A stretch of DNA of 64,000 bases from Paenibacillus bovis (GTDB taxonomy: Bacteria > Bacillota > Bacilli > Paenibacillales > Paenibacillaceae), in assembly GCF_001421015.2 (NCBI RefSeq), contig NZ_CP013023.1:2783501-2847500 (forward strand), in the 5' to 3' direction. Positions 8,934 to 18,012 of this stretch are shown here, piece by piece. Numbering within the stretch: position 1 is the stretch's first letter; each line of letters begins with the position of its first letter. The notes below the pieces were generated by a model. The model was not told the origin of the DNA, did no database searches, and was given only the letters and a program-made list of their open reading frames with translations. A program made the translations under genes and the position numbers.

Positions 8934-9665
8934 TTATTCTGTCCAGTCCACCAGTTGGCTGAAATAATGCACACCATCCATATTCACATCATCTTTTCCA
9001 TAAGCCTCCATGAATATATCATGATACTGCTCGGTGTCCAGATTGTACTTGAGTGTCCATAATCCCCAGTAAATATCATAATTGCGATCTCCGATACCAC
9101 CGTAACCACTATCAATAAATCCGCGTAAATGATAATTCTCCATAATCACATTAGGCAGACAATAATCTCCATGAATAATTACATTATCGATAGGTACATA
9201 GTTTGGTTCTTCCAATAAAGAAGCTGGGATACCACTGTCTATTGCTTCCTGACGAATCTCTGCACTTCTGCCGGGATATGGACACCCGGTCAGAGGCAGC
9301 TCATGCAGCCTGCGCAGATGCCGGCCAAATGCAGCAGCCAGCTGCTCGGGATCGTTGATATGATGGCGATCGACACCGTCTGCTCCCTGAACCGCTGCCG
9401 TTAATAAATAATCATGAGTGTCATCACTTATATACTTTATTACGCGTGGAGCCATCTGATGAGCATGCAGAAATTCAGTCATGCGATATTCCCGTTCCAG
9501 TGTTCCTTTGGCACTGATTTTGAGGAATAAGGAAGGAGCGCCGTCAATAAAAAGCGTTCTGGCATTCTCGGAAGAACTGCTATCGTAAATAGGAGCGTCG
9601 TTCATATAGGATTGCAAGGATATAGGGAGCTGGCTGGTATCGTATGTAATCAGTGTTTTTCTCAT
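8934..9665 (-). CDS. APH(3')-like small-molecule phosphotransferase
   Basis: A kinase-like protein of 243 residues in the aminoglycoside phosphotransferase family, slightly shorter than the 260-270 usual for APH(3'). The catalytic loop reads VIIHGDYCLPNVIME near residue 165 (HGDxxxxN) and the metal-binding segment GFIDSGYGGIGDRNYDIYW near 185. The nucleotide-binding lysine is probably in SLFLKISAKG. AAAAGGAG precedes the ATG. Chromosomal members often act on unknown metabolites, so aminoglycoside resistance is possible but not shown. Confidence 0.75.
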   Translation of the reverse strand: MRKTLITYDTSQLPISLQSYMNDAPIYDSSSSENARTLFIDGAPSLFLKISAKGTLEREYRMTEFLHAHQMAPRVIKYISDDTHDYLLTAAVQGADGVDRHHINDPEQLAAAFGRHLRRLHELPLTGCPYPGRSAEIRQEAIDSGIPASLLEEPNYVPIDNVIIHGDYCLPNVIMENYHLRGFIDSGYGGIGDRNYDIYWGLWTLKYNLDTEQYHDIFMEAYGKDDVNMDGVHYFSQLVDWTE

Positions 9666-9910
9666 TTATACATATCTCCTTTTTAATTGTTATAAGGTGT
9701 CGGTCTAAACTTAGGCTGCTGCATATAAATTGCTATTCTCGTTACTTTCAAGGTGATAAATAATCAACAATTTAGGCGAATATATTCAGTAATCAACATA
9801 ATAAACAAAACTGACAATGGTCAACTCTGGTCAGCCTTCTATAATAATAAATATGTGTTGAGTAATACACGATAACAAGTAACTTTAAGAAGCGAGTGAG
9901 GAGTATAAAA

Positions 9911-10065
9911 ATGACCAGCTCCAATCGATTACTACTCTTATTCTTACATTCGATCTTTCGGTGTTGTTAATACGGAGATGGGCGTGATTGGCATGTTGCC
10001 CTGCATTGCCGAACATTTACAGGTCAGTATCTCCAGAGCTGGATGGAGTTACGATAATGATTCAA
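9911..10065 (+). pseudogene. Broken N-terminus of an MFS transporter
   Basis: GAGGAG and ATG at 9911 open a short frame that stops after 19 codons. In another frame the bases from about 9962 read VVNTEMGVIGMLPCIAEHLQ then VSISRAGW, the first helix and loop of a DHA1-type MFS exporter. Similarity ends near 10050, just before the convergent TetR gene. A frameshift plus loss of the remaining 350 or so codons explains this. The TetR gene next door may once have regulated the lost exporter. Confidence 0.6.
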
Positions 10066-10108
10066 AATGCCAAGGTCAATCCTGCTTTGGAAGCATCCAG
10101 ATCAACAG

Positions 10109-10654
10109 TTATACAATGCGTTCCAGCAGCTCGCCTACTTTGTCGGCCATAATACGAGGGGGATAGGGCATACCGTTTTTAAGCCACCACTCGACGATCC
10201 CTACGTAACCATTAGCGACAAACTGCACAACGATTTCTTCGTTCTGACCATCGTTTTTGCCAGAAGTAATATCTACGTCATTTCGGAATTCCTCGATATT
10301 AAATTGGAGAAACCGACTGCGGAAATAGACAGCACCTTCACTGGCGAGCATTGTGGAAAAGAATTTGTAGTTGCTTTCAAAATATTCCATGCAATGAACT
10401 GTGGATTCGATAAAATCCATATCGGCAGCAGAATCGCAAAAGTCTCCCAAATTTTGAATATGCTCTTCCATGATCTTGTCGAGCAAGTCGAATTTATCCA
10501 TATAATGCAAATAAATAGTGCCCCGATTCACATTGGCGCGATCAGCGATATCCTGAATACTGATATTATCGAAGCTTTTTTCACCCATTAGTTCAATTAG
10601 CGCATTTTTGATAGCGGTCTGGCTTTTGGTTATTCTTCGGTCTACTTTGTTCAT
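10109..10654 (-). CDS. TetR-family transcriptional regulator
   Basis: A repressor of 181 residues. The N-terminal helix-turn-helix covers about residues 8-55 (ALIELMGEKSFDNISIQDIA, then RANVNRGTIYLHY). The C-terminal ligand-binding domain ends in VANGYVGIVEWWLKNGMPYP, typical of the DhaS/TetR_C_8 type. It is divergent from the alcohol dehydrogenase gene and separated from it by two dyads suited to a TetR dimer, so it probably represses itself and that gene. The effector, perhaps an aldehyde, is unknown. Confidence 0.85.
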   Translation of the reverse strand: MNKVDRRITKSQTAIKNALIELMGEKSFDNISIQDIADRANVNRGTIYLHYMDKFDLLDKIMEEHIQNLGDFCDSAADMDFIESTVHCMEYFESNYKFFSTMLASEGAVYFRSRFLQFNIEEFRNDVDITSGKNDGQNEEIVVQFVANGYVGIVEWWLKNGMPYPPRIMADKVGELLERIV

Positions 10655-10698
10655 CGTTTATTCACCCGGCCTTTCAAAAGATAATTAACAGTTTTGCG

Positions 10699-10724
10699 CA
10701 ATTTGTTGATTATTCAACAAATTG
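10699..10724. promoter_or_regulatory. Perfect 11-bp inverted repeat, candidate TetR operator
   Basis: CAATTTGTTGA - TTAT - TCAACAAATTG is a perfect dyad 45-70 bases upstream of the tetR start. The core TGTTGA recurs in the dyad at 10777-10790, so both are likely targets of the TetR-family protein. Confidence 0.65.
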
Positions 10725-10778
10725 ATTCCATTTAACTATTGTGGATCAGGGTCTGTTATATATAATTATTAACAGATG

Positions 10779-10817
10779 TTGATTAATCAATCAATGATGA
10801 TTATCAGCAGTATAATA
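10779..10817 (+). promoter_or_regulatory. Alcohol dehydrogenase promoter with second TetR-type dyad
   Basis: TTGATTAATCAA (10779-10790) is a perfect palindrome placed where the -35 region would be. TATAAT follows at 10812-10817, 28 bases before the dehydrogenase ATG. Repression by the divergent TetR protein is inferred from position and from the TGTTGA half-site shared with 10699-10724. Confidence 0.55.
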
Positions 10818-10844
10818 AGCATAGAGGCATAGGAGGTTTTATTC

Positions 10845-11885
10845 ATGGTTACAGCCAAAGTAAGAGCAGTCGATGGAGCGGACCAGCCGTTCCAGGCGAT
10901 GACTATTGAACGTCGCGATCTGGATACCCAGGACGTACTGATTGAGATTAAATTTGCAGGCATTTGCCATTCCGATATTCATACTGCACGTGGAGAATGG
11001 GGACCGGTTAATTATCCGCTCGTTCCTGGACATGAGATTGCCGGTATCGTAACAGCTGTTGGTTCCGAAGTGACCAAGTACAAAATTGGTGACCGTGTTG
11101 GCGTCGGTTGTATGGTCGATTCCTGCCGCGAATGCGCGAACTGCAAAAAAGGCGAAGAACAATACTGTCATAAAGGCAATGTACCTACGTATGCGGGTGT
11201 AGATAAATATGGTCAACCTACCCAGGGCGGCTACGCTTCCCATATTGTCGTTACCGAAGACTTTGTACTGGGTATTCCGGACAATATCAGTCTGGAGCAT
11301 GCAGCTCCTCTGCTATGTGCAGGTATTACTACGTATTCCCCACTGCGCACGTGGAATGCAGGTCCTGGCAAAAAGGTAGCGGTTGTTGGTCTGGGCGGTC
11401 TGGGCCATATGGCCGTCAAGATTGCTCATGCTATGGGTTCGGAAGTTACTGTACTTTCCCAATCCCTGAGCAAAAAAGACGATGGACTGAAATTTGGTGC
11501 AGATCACTATTATGCGACCAGCAATCCGGAGACTTTCCAGAATCTTGCCGGTACCTTTGACCTGATTATCAACACGGTCAGTGCCAAAATCGATATCGAT
11601 GCCTATATCTCGCTGCTCGCGCTCGATGGCACGATTGTCAATGTGGGTGCGCCTGCCGAGCCGTTGTCACTCAACGTATTCTCGCTGATCAGTCAGCGTC
11701 GTTCCTTTGCTGGATCGATGATTGGCGGCATCCGGGAAACACAGGAAATGCTGGACTTCTGTGCCGAGCATAATATTGTTCCCGAGATCGAGATTATTTC
11801 TGCGGATCAGATTGATGAAGCATATGAGCGTGTACTGGCTTCCGATGTACGCTATCGCTTTGTTATTGATACCAGCACCCTGTAA
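10845..11885 (+). CDS. Zinc-dependent alcohol dehydrogenase (YahK/CAD-like)
   Basis: A cytoplasmic medium-chain NAD(P)-dependent alcohol/aldehyde oxidoreductase of 346 residues. The catalytic zinc ligands are in [14 protein letters not shown] (Cys about 40) and [12 protein letters not shown] (His about 62). The structural zinc site is [15 protein letters not shown] near residue 95. The Rossmann fold begins [15 protein letters not shown] near 178. AGGAGG lies before the ATG. Length and motifs fit the YahK/cinnamyl-alcohol dehydrogenase group, usually NADPH-linked aldehyde reductases. It is divergent from tetR and ends in a terminator. Confidence 0.9.
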   Translation: MVTAKVRAVDGADQPFQAMTIERRDLDTQDVLIEIKFAGICHSDIHTARGEWGPVNYPLVPGHEIAGIVTAVGSEVTKYKIGDRVGVGCMVDSCRECANCKKGEEQYCHKGNVPTYAGVDKYGQPTQGGYASHIVVTEDFVLGIPDNISLEHAAPLLCAGITTYSPLRTWNAGPGKKVAVVGLGGLGHMAVKIAHAMGSEVTVLSQSLSKKDDGLKFGADHYYATSNPETFQNLAGTFDLIINTVSAKIDIDAYISLLALDGTIVNVGAPAEPLSLNVFSLISQRRSFAGSMIGGIRETQEMLDFCAEHNIVPEIEIISADQIDEAYERVLASDVRYRFVIDTSTL

Positions 11886-11963
11886 GCTATAGCTGATTAA
11901 GTTACAGTTAATATCTTGTTTACCGGTGCAATTGAAATAAAGCAGCTAGACAGTATCCGATCA

Positions 11964-11999
11964 AGCAGGACTTCTATTTATAGGAGTCCTGCTTTTTTT
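11964..11999 (+). terminator. Rho-independent terminator
   Basis: AGCAGGACT and AGTCCTGCT form a perfect 9-bp stem with a T tract after it. Confidence 0.85.
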
Positions 12000-12121
12000 G
12001 TGGAAATTTTAGATATTCATGATTACAAAGCGATTCACGAGTAACAAATGGGTGTAATAAATCTCAAATTTGATTTACCAACTAAGCTAAGGCCTCAGGC
12101 CCAAAAGGGAGCGAACCAATC

Positions 12122-12286
12122 ATGAATGAAAATCGTAATGTGGATGTGGATAAAAGAGAGGTACGGGTAGAGCGCAGATCCGACTCCGGTATGGTAGCAT
12201 CGACGTTTATCAAATATGCAGCCTATATTATTATTCTCGGTCTGGTACTGTGGTTCCTGATCAAATATATTCTGCCTATGTTCTGA
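12122..12286 (+). CDS. 54-residue single-pass membrane protein
   Basis: An ATG at 12122 follows AAAGGGAG by 9 bases and opens a frame of 54 residues. The N-terminal half is highly charged (VDVDKREVRVERR). The C-terminal half is one membrane helix (YIIILGLVLWFLIKYILP). The frame is bounded by a terminator on each side, so it is its own transcription unit. No named family was recognised. Confidence 0.65.
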   Translation: MNENRNVDVDKREVRVERRSDSGMVASTFIKYAAYIIILGLVLWFLIKYILPMF

Positions 12287-12371
12287 TCTACAGGAATCTG
12301 AAGAAGTATTCTGCTGACTATAAGCGAATAGATAATGATGTCGCTGACACTCTATAACTCTTTTATACTGT

Positions 12372-12408
12372 AAAAGCCTTTCGGACACGATACCGGAAGG
12401 CTTTTTTG
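12372..12408 (+). terminator. Rho-independent terminator
   Basis: AAAAGCCTTTCGG and CCGGAAGGCTTTTTT form a strong stem with a T tract that runs into the next gene's -35 box. Confidence 0.85.
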
Positions 12409-12434
12409 AGTAGGCTGAATACACATGCTACAAT
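12406..12434 (+). promoter_or_regulatory. Sigma-A promoter with extended -10
   Basis: TTGAGT and TACAAT are 17 bases apart, with TGC directly before the -10. The ATG of the next gene lies about 30 bases downstream. Confidence 0.7.
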
Positions 12435-12464
12435 AAAAGGATTGAAAGATAAAGGAGTGTATAT

Positions 12465-13292
12465 ATGTATATTTCCGAAGAATATATTCGTGCTTTTCCA
12501 GAATATGAAGAGGTATTCGCAGAAGATATCGAGCGGCATCGTCGACATTTTTTACCGCTTTGTTCGATTAATCTGAAATGTCTTTTTCCGGAAAAGGATC
12601 AGTGGGTTCATTTTGTATCGTTCAAAGAAATCTACGAAGGTAATGTGGGTCAGATGACTTCTTCATTCCATACGGAATGGCTGCGTGAAGATACGGTTGC
12701 TTTTGAGGTGATCGGCGGCAAATACAAATTTGCCGGGGACTGGAATTATTTTCTGATTGAACAGGAAGAGCAGGTCAATGCCGAGTACGACCAACTCAAA
12801 GCGGCTGGTGACAAGCAATATCTCAAGCTGAAAAAAGTCAAAAATCAGATAGATGCCCTGAAGACGGTCTATACCGAGAATGAGCAGGACTATGAAGCGA
12901 GAAAGCAATTTTATAAACAGCACCAAAAAGTTCATCCGTATTCATCCGATGAGCCGATGCAATCTGTGCAAGAAGTGGTGAACTCCATGCAATCCTATCG
13001 GGACAAGGGATGGGGAATCGATTATCCCGAAATTAACGGACTGCTAGACGATCTGGATCTGCGCTCCGAACATATGCAAAAGATGTTTCTGGAGCATAGT
13101 GATTCAGAGGAAGAATATCGTACTTTTGAGTCTACCAATCTGCTGTATGTGCCGCAACGTCCGGATGGTAGCGTCTTTCTGTATATTGGAGCACTCACCG
13201 GTTATTATTTTCAGGCTTATGGAGCGGATGGGCTGTATTTGTTTTATGAGGAATCTCTGCAAAAAGCAGTAATCTGTCTGGAGTATACCTGA
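12465..13292 (+). CDS. Uncharacterised cytoplasmic protein, 275 residues
   Basis: I do not recognise the family. The protein is acidic, with no signal peptide or membrane helix. Residues about 95-160 are a charged, probably coiled-coil segment (QLKAAGDKQYLKLKKVKNQI and onward) flanked by mixed alpha/beta parts. The C-terminus (VFLYIGALTGYYFQAYGADG) looks like a beta sheet edge. It has its own strong promoter, AAAGGAG before the ATG and a terminator after the stop. SUKH-like or DUF1963-like immunity folds were considered but no signature residues were found. Confidence 0.7.
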   Translation: MYISEEYIRAFPEYEEVFAEDIERHRRHFLPLCSINLKCLFPEKDQWVHFVSFKEIYEGNVGQMTSSFHTEWLREDTVAFEVIGGKYKFAGDWNYFLIEQEEQVNAEYDQLKAAGDKQYLKLKKVKNQIDALKTVYTENEQDYEARKQFYKQHQKVHPYSSDEPMQSVQEVVNSMQSYRDKGWGIDYPEINGLLDDLDLRSEHMQKMFLEHSDSEEEYRTFESTNLLYVPQRPDGSVFLYIGALTGYYFQAYGADGLYLFYEESLQKAVICLEYT

Positions 13293-13323
13293 TTAATCAC
13301 CCGCATAACAAAATGCAATTCAA

Positions 13324-13375
13324 ATACCGGAGCCGAATTACCTGACTATACAGGCAATTCGGCTCCAGTATTTTT
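13324..13375 (+). terminator. Rho-independent terminator
   Basis: GGAGCCGAATT pairs with AATTCGGCTCC, extended by CCTG/CAGG, and GTATTTTT follows. Confidence 0.8.
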
Positions 13376-13461
13376 CATGGTGTGCTGCAATATTAACTCG
13401 TTCTAAATGACCTATGTAAAATACATATACTTGCTATACATATAACTGCTGCATACACATT

Positions 13462-13743
13462 TTAACTCTGCTCAAGTTTCTCGATCTTACGGTAATCGCG
13501 CCATAGCCGTCCGATGACCAGACATAAAGGGACCAGTAAAAAAAGCTGCAAAGGCGATTTCCACCAGAAAGACAGAAAAATCAGACAGGCAGCAATAGGA
13601 AGCCCGACACCCAATACAATATTCGAATGCCGGATACCACGTTTGTCCAGTTTGCCTATCAGATAACGTGCAGCAAAAATAGCAATTAGTGCATAAACAA
13701 TAATAGCAATAGAGAATATAACAAAACCAGTAAGCAGGTACAT
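13462..13743 (-). CDS. Small membrane protein, 93 residues
   Basis: Three hydrophobic segments (residues about 3-25, 40-60 and 65-82) separated by short charged loops, ending in a basic/acidic tail (DYRKIEKLEQS). GGGAG lies 9 bases before the ATG. It is convergent with the 275-residue protein gene. No family is recognised; it resembles many short Bacillota membrane proteins of unknown role. Confidence 0.65.
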   Translation of the reverse strand: MYLLTGFVIFSIAIIVYALIAIFAARYLIGKLDKRGIRHSNIVLGVGLPIAACLIFLSFWWKSPLQLFLLVPLCLVIGRLWRDYRKIEKLEQS

Positions 13744-13948
13744 AGCTGTGTTCTCCCATCATTTTTTTTCTGTTACGAGCAGGATGTTTATAGTATACCT
13801 TTCTAAATATCCAATAAATCCCATATTTCCTATCGTACCATAAACAAAATCACAATACATCCTTGTATTAACTTGATTGTATACGTTCTCATTAGATAGC
13901 CGATATACAGGCAAGTACACGTATTTGTACCAAAATGCACAACGCTCC

Positions 13949-13974
13949 GTTTAACGAAGTGCCATGACGGTTAC
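13949..13974 (+). promoter_or_regulatory. Possible sigma-B-type promoter
   Basis: GTTTAA and GGTTAC are 14 bases apart, close to the sigma-B consensus GTTTaa-N12-15-GGGTAT. The downstream gene belongs to a family that is sigma-B controlled in B. subtilis (YdaD). The -10 half matches only partly. Confidence 0.3.
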
Positions 13975-14052
13975 ATAAAAAGAGTTGAGAGATTTTATAA
14001 ATGATGCTATTTAAAGTAACTTATTCACACCATTCAGAGGAGGAATTATATC

Positions 14053-14949
14053 ATGGCCGATCAATACACAATGCAAGATCCAACTACACAGTATCCGAAA
14101 GCTGGACCGGAGTATCAACAACAGCAGCCGGAACCGGGACTGCAGAAAGACATGACACCTGTTCCTGATTCGGGAGAAACCAGTTACCGTGGTACAGGTC
14201 GTCTGACCGGACGCAAAGCCGTTGTAACCGGTGCAGACAGCGGTATCGGGCGCGCGGCAGCTATTGCGTATGCCCGCGAAGGAGCAGACGTGGTACTATC
14301 CTATCTGCCGGAAGAAGAAGCTGACGCACAGGAAGTAGTCAAGCTGATCGAAGAAGCAGGACGCAAAGCCGTTACTGTACCAGGAGATCTCAAAGACGAG
14401 CAGTACTGCGTACAACTCATCGAGACTGCTGTCAAAGAACTCGGCGGTATTGATATTCTGGCGAATGTAGCTGGTAAGCAGCAGTTCGTACCGGAAATCG
14501 CTGATCTGACAACCGAGCAATTTGATCATACGTTCAAAACCAATGTATATTCTCTGTTCTGGTTGTGCAAAGCAGCAATCAAGCATATGAAGCCAGGCAG
14601 CAGCATTATTAATACATCGTCGATTCAGGCTTATAATCCTTCACCAATCCTGCTGGATTATGCGACAACCAAGTCTGCAATCAACACATTCAGTAAAGCA
14701 CTGGCTCAACAGGTTGCTGAAAAAGGTATCCGTGTCAACGTAGTGGCACCGGGTCCAATCTGGACACCACTGCAGGTAGTTGGCGGACAGCCGGAAGAAG
14801 CACTCAAAGACTTTGGTTCCCAAACGCCGCTGGCACGTCCGGGTCAACCGGTAGAGATGGCTCCAGCCTACGTATTCCTGGCCAGTCAGGAATCCAGCTA
14901 CGTAAGTGGTGAGACACTCAATGCCAATGGCGGTACACCAACTCCATAA
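14053..14949 (+). CDS. Short-chain dehydrogenase, general stress protein 39 (YdaD/YhdF/YghA) type
   Basis: An NAD(P)-dependent oxidoreductase of 298 residues. A Pro/Gln-rich leader of about 45 residues ([16 protein letters not shown]) is typical of this SDR subgroup. The cofactor motif [10 protein letters not shown] is at about residue 59 and NVAGKQ at about 140. The catalytic Ser is in NTSSIQAY near 190, with YATTK near 204. GAGGAG precedes the ATG. Family members are stress-induced in Bacillus; the true substrate is unknown. Confidence 0.9.
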   Translation: MADQYTMQDPTTQYPKAGPEYQQQQPEPGLQKDMTPVPDSGETSYRGTGRLTGRKAVVTGADSGIGRAAAIAYAREGADVVLSYLPEEEADAQEVVKLIEEAGRKAVTVPGDLKDEQYCVQLIETAVKELGGIDILANVAGKQQFVPEIADLTTEQFDHTFKTNVYSLFWLCKAAIKHMKPGSSIINTSSIQAYNPSPILLDYATTKSAINTFSKALAQQVAEKGIRVNVVAPGPIWTPLQVVGGQPEEALKDFGSQTPLARPGQPVEMAPAYVFLASQESSYVSGETLNANGGTPTP

Positions 14950-14995
14950 GCAGAGTATGGCGAATATCCGAATATATTGTGAAAATATTTTAAAA

Positions 14996-15034
14996 AAAGC
15001 CGGGAAGATCCTTTGGGATTTTCCCGGCTTTTGG
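14996..15034 (+). terminator. Rho-independent terminator (bidirectional)
   Basis: AAAAGCCGGGAA and TTCCCGGCTTTT form a perfect 12-bp stem. A-rich and T-rich flanks suit both directions. Confidence 0.85.
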
Positions 15035-15193
15035 CTGTTCTATACTAATCTGAACGATATCCAGCCTGCAAAATTCAGTTTGATAAAAGTATCAGTACAG
15101 TAGTATTTTCTGGTCGCTACACCAACCTTTCTTTATCATAATATGACAACTCTTTAATTTCGAACTAAGGGTCAGAGAGAGTACAGCATTTTA

Positions 15194-16159
15194 TCAAAAA
15201 TTGTAGTTTGCCTGAATAGAGGCTGCCTGCAGCACAATATGCTGCCGCAATTCTTCCGGCGACAGTACAATAGCCGAACCGCCACAGCCGAGCATCATGC
15301 TGCAAGCATGTTCCAGCGTGGCAAATTGAACATCGAGCTCATACCAGTCTGATTGGTCGGCACAGGGCTGAACAGCGTCAATTCGGATATAGCGTTCCTT
15401 TTCCAGTTGAGGCAGAATAGTTGTACATACCCGAATACGGGCAGGATACCGGGGTAGACTGTTTTTGAACTGGCGGGTAGATTGCTCCCAGTACTCCTGC
15501 AGATTAAAATCGGACGGGGGAGTGAAATGCTGCTCCAGCATGATCGCTTCCGCGATATTGGATACCCGGTAAGTTCGCATTTCCTGTCCGGGATCATCCA
15601 CCCGAGCAATAACGTACCAGACCGAACGCTTGGCGACCAGTCCGAGCGGACACAGTATGCGCTCGGCCATTTCATTATTTCTCTGATAGCGGATCTTCAG
15701 CTTTTGTTCGGTAAATAATGCTTCCTGAATCGTCATCAGCTGTGACAGCGTATCGTTATGTTCATGCCAGCCCGCACCGTCGATATGGATTTTGGAACGG
15801 ATCATTCGGGCAGTCTGTGCAGCATTGGCAGGCAGGGCAGCCAGCAGCTTTTGCAGGGCATCGTCAAAATATTGCTGGATACCCAGATCAGCGAGCAGCT
15901 GCGGATGGGAAGACAGCAGTAGGGAACCCAGTTCTTCCGGCTTGATACCGGTTAACCGGGTACGGTACCCCTCAGTCAGCTTCCAGCCTCCCTGACTGCC
16001 GCGTTCGGCATAGACCGGTATGCCCGAAGTGCTGAGAGCGTCCATATCCCGTACAATAGTACGAGCAGAGACTTCCAACGTTTTTGACAGCTGCCGGGTA
16101 GTCATTTGCCCTTCATTTTGCAAAAGTAACAGTATGCGCAGCAGACGATCGGCTCTCAT
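15194..16159 (-). CDS. YafY-type regulator: HTH_11 plus WYL domain
   Basis: A 321-residue transcription factor. Residues 1-60 are a DeoR-like winged helix (LLRILLLLQNEGQMTTRQLS, then VSARTIVRDMDAL). A WYL domain covers about residues 135-220, with the core RSVWYVIARVDDP, and a WCX-type C-terminal extension follows. AAAGGAG lies before the ATG. It is divergent from an SDR gene with 165 bases between the starts, so that gene is the most likely target. WYL domains are thought to bind nucleic acid or nucleotide-like ligands, but the ligand here is unknown. Confidence 0.9.
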   Translation of the reverse strand: MRADRLLRILLLLQNEGQMTTRQLSKTLEVSARTIVRDMDALSTSGIPVYAERGSQGGWKLTEGYRTRLTGIKPEELGSLLLSSHPQLLADLGIQQYFDDALQKLLAALPANAAQTARMIRSKIHIDGAGWHEHNDTLSQLMTIQEALFTEQKLKIRYQRNNEMAERILCPLGLVAKRSVWYVIARVDDPGQEMRTYRVSNIAEAIMLEQHFTPPSDFNLQEYWEQSTRQFKNSLPRYPARIRVCTTILPQLEKERYIRIDAVQPCADQSDWYELDVQFATLEHACSMMLGCGGSAIVLSPEELRQHIVLQAASIQANYNF

Positions 16160-16324
16160 CTTTTGTTTCTCCTTTCCAGGTACATAAATGGGTTGCCTGA
16201 TCGGTTCGGCAAGTAGAGGGAAATCAGGCTATTCGCTACTATTATATAAGACACAAGATGACATATATAGCCGGTATGCTAAAAGCGTACGATCCCGTAC
16301 CCACCAAACAAAGGAGTGAAAAGC

Positions 16325-17221
16325 ATGAATTCAATAATCAAAGATCTGACTGGCAAAGTGGCACTGGTAGCCGGAGCGACGCGCGGAGCCGGGCGCGGAA
16401 TTGCAGCGATGCTTGGAGAAGCAGGTGCGACCGTGTACTGCACTGGACGAAGTGTACGCGGTCAGCCTTCCGATCTAAACCGCAGCGAGACGATTGAAGA
16501 TACCGCCGAATTGGTGACGGCACATGGTGGACAGGGTATTGCCATACAGGTCGATCATACGGACGAGCAGCAGGTAAAATATCTGATGAAGCGTATCACG
16601 GACGAGCAGAACGGCCAGCTGGATATTCTGGTAAATGATATCTGGGGCGGGGAGAAGCTGACAGAGTGGGAAACGCCGTTCTGGCAGCATTCACTGGCCA
16701 ACGGACTGCTGATACAGGATCGTGTGCTGAAAACACATTTGATTACGAGTCATTATGCAGCGCCTTTGATGGTGGCGCGGAGGAGCGGTATAATCATCGA
16801 AGTGACGGACGGGATCGATTATGCCTATCGGGGCAGCTTGTATTACAGTCTGGCCAAAATTGCACCGATTCATATGGCAGCAGCGATGGCAGCCGATCTT
16901 CGTCCATATAATGTAGCGGCTGTATCGGTGACACCAGGATTTTTGCGCTCCGAGGAGATGCTGGATTACTTTGGGGTGACAGAGGAGCATTGGCAGGATG
17001 CTATGCGTAGTGGCAAGCTGCATGCCGAGCATTTTAGCGAATCGGAGACGCCTTATTTTGTCGGCAGGGCGATCGCTTCATTGGCAGCCGATCCATACGT
17101 GATAGCCAAATCGGGGCAGGCATTATCCAGCTGGGGATTGTCCGACGATTATGGATTCACGGATAGGGATGGACGGAAGCCGCACTGGGGCAATTATGCA
17201 GCAGCACATGGATTGGGGTAA
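16325..17221 (+). CDS. Short-chain dehydrogenase/reductase
   Basis: An NAD(P)-dependent oxidoreductase of 298 residues. The cofactor motif is VAGATRGAGRG at about residue 20 and NADP preference is hinted at by CTGRS. The NNAG position is replaced by VNDIWGG. The active site has Tyr and Lys in YYSLAK near residue 180 with Thr (EVTDG) in place of the usual Ser. Members of this divergent SDR group carry the extra C-terminal part seen here. Start is ATG 16325: the GTG at 16316 overlaps the AAAGGAG site. It is divergent from the WYL regulator. Confidence 0.85.
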   Translation: MNSIIKDLTGKVALVAGATRGAGRGIAAMLGEAGATVYCTGRSVRGQPSDLNRSETIEDTAELVTAHGGQGIAIQVDHTDEQQVKYLMKRITDEQNGQLDILVNDIWGGEKLTEWETPFWQHSLANGLLIQDRVLKTHLITSHYAAPLMVARRSGIIIEVTDGIDYAYRGSLYYSLAKIAPIHMAAAMAADLRPYNVAAVSVTPGFLRSEEMLDYFGVTEEHWQDAMRSGKLHAEHFSESETPYFVGRAIASLAADPYVIAKSGQALSSWGLSDDYGFTDRDGRKPHWGNYAAAHGLG

Positions 17222-17338
17222 CAGGGACATATATCGTTTTCATTTCATCCATAGCCCATAAATACAAATAATATTAAAATCCAGCCTGCTAACAGACAGG
17301 CTGTACCATATCTGATTATATCTATACAAGACATCGGA

Positions 17339-17373
17339 TCAGCCGGCTCTGCAACCATGAACAGGCCGGCTGA
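17339..17373 (+). promoter_or_regulatory. Stem-loop immediately before a ribosome site
   Basis: TCAGCCGGC and GCCGGCTGA form a perfect 9-bp stem with a 17-base loop. It ends one base before AAAGGAGG of the histidine phosphatase gene. There is no T tract, so it is not a terminator. It could affect translation or mRNA stability. Confidence 0.45.
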
Positions 17374-17392
17374 CCAAAGGAGGATCATTGGG

Positions 17393-17932
17393 ATGCCCGA
17401 AATCTATATTATTCGTCATTGTGAAGCAAAAGGACAGGCTCCGGATGCTTCGCTGACCGAGCGGGGATATCAGCAGGCACAGGCGCTAACCAGGCTGCCT
17501 GTGCTGCAGGATCTGGATAGTATTGTGACCAGCCCGTATGAACGTGCATATCGTACAGTTCAGCCTCTGGCCGAGCAGCTCGGATTGGAAATAAAAACGG
17601 ACGAACGACTGATCGAGCGTGTGCTGTGCGGAGAAGATTCGTCGCAGTGGCGCGATAGGCTCCGCCGTACCTACGAAGATCATGAGCTATGCTATCCAGG
17701 CGGTGAATCGAGCCGAGCCGCTACAGAACGTGCAATCCGGGTTATTAACGAGCTGCAGGAGCAGGGATATCATCGTCCTGCGATTGTCTCGCACGGGAAT
17801 CTGATTTCGCTGCTGCTGGGATCGTGGGATAGACAGTTCGGATTTACCGAATGGGAAGCCATGACCAACCCGGATCTGTATCATGTAACTCTGGATCATC
17901 CGGTACCGGTCATTCGACGTCTGCCGGTTTGA
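17393..17932 (+). CDS. Histidine phosphatase (phosphoglycerate mutase-like)
   Basis: A 179-residue phosphatase of branch 1 of the histidine phosphatase superfamily. The phospho-accepting His is in IYIIRHCEAKGQ at about residue 8. The second catalytic Arg is in SPYERAYRTVQPLA. The downstream His is in AIVSHGNLISLLLG near residue 140. AAGGAGG precedes the ATG at 17393; earlier in-frame codons lack a ribosome site. The substrate cannot be predicted. Confidence 0.85.
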   Translation: MPEIYIIRHCEAKGQAPDASLTERGYQQAQALTRLPVLQDLDSIVTSPYERAYRTVQPLAEQLGLEIKTDERLIERVLCGEDSSQWRDRLRRTYEDHELCYPGGESSRAATERAIRVINELQEQGYHRPAIVSHGNLISLLLGSWDRQFGFTEWEAMTNPDLYHVTLDHPVPVIRRLPV

Positions 17933-18012
17933 TTTACATATTTCACTATGCTAAGGTATTGTTGTTACGAAAAATAATCTAGTAATCCATCATATGCAAG
18001 GAGGACGTTAAC

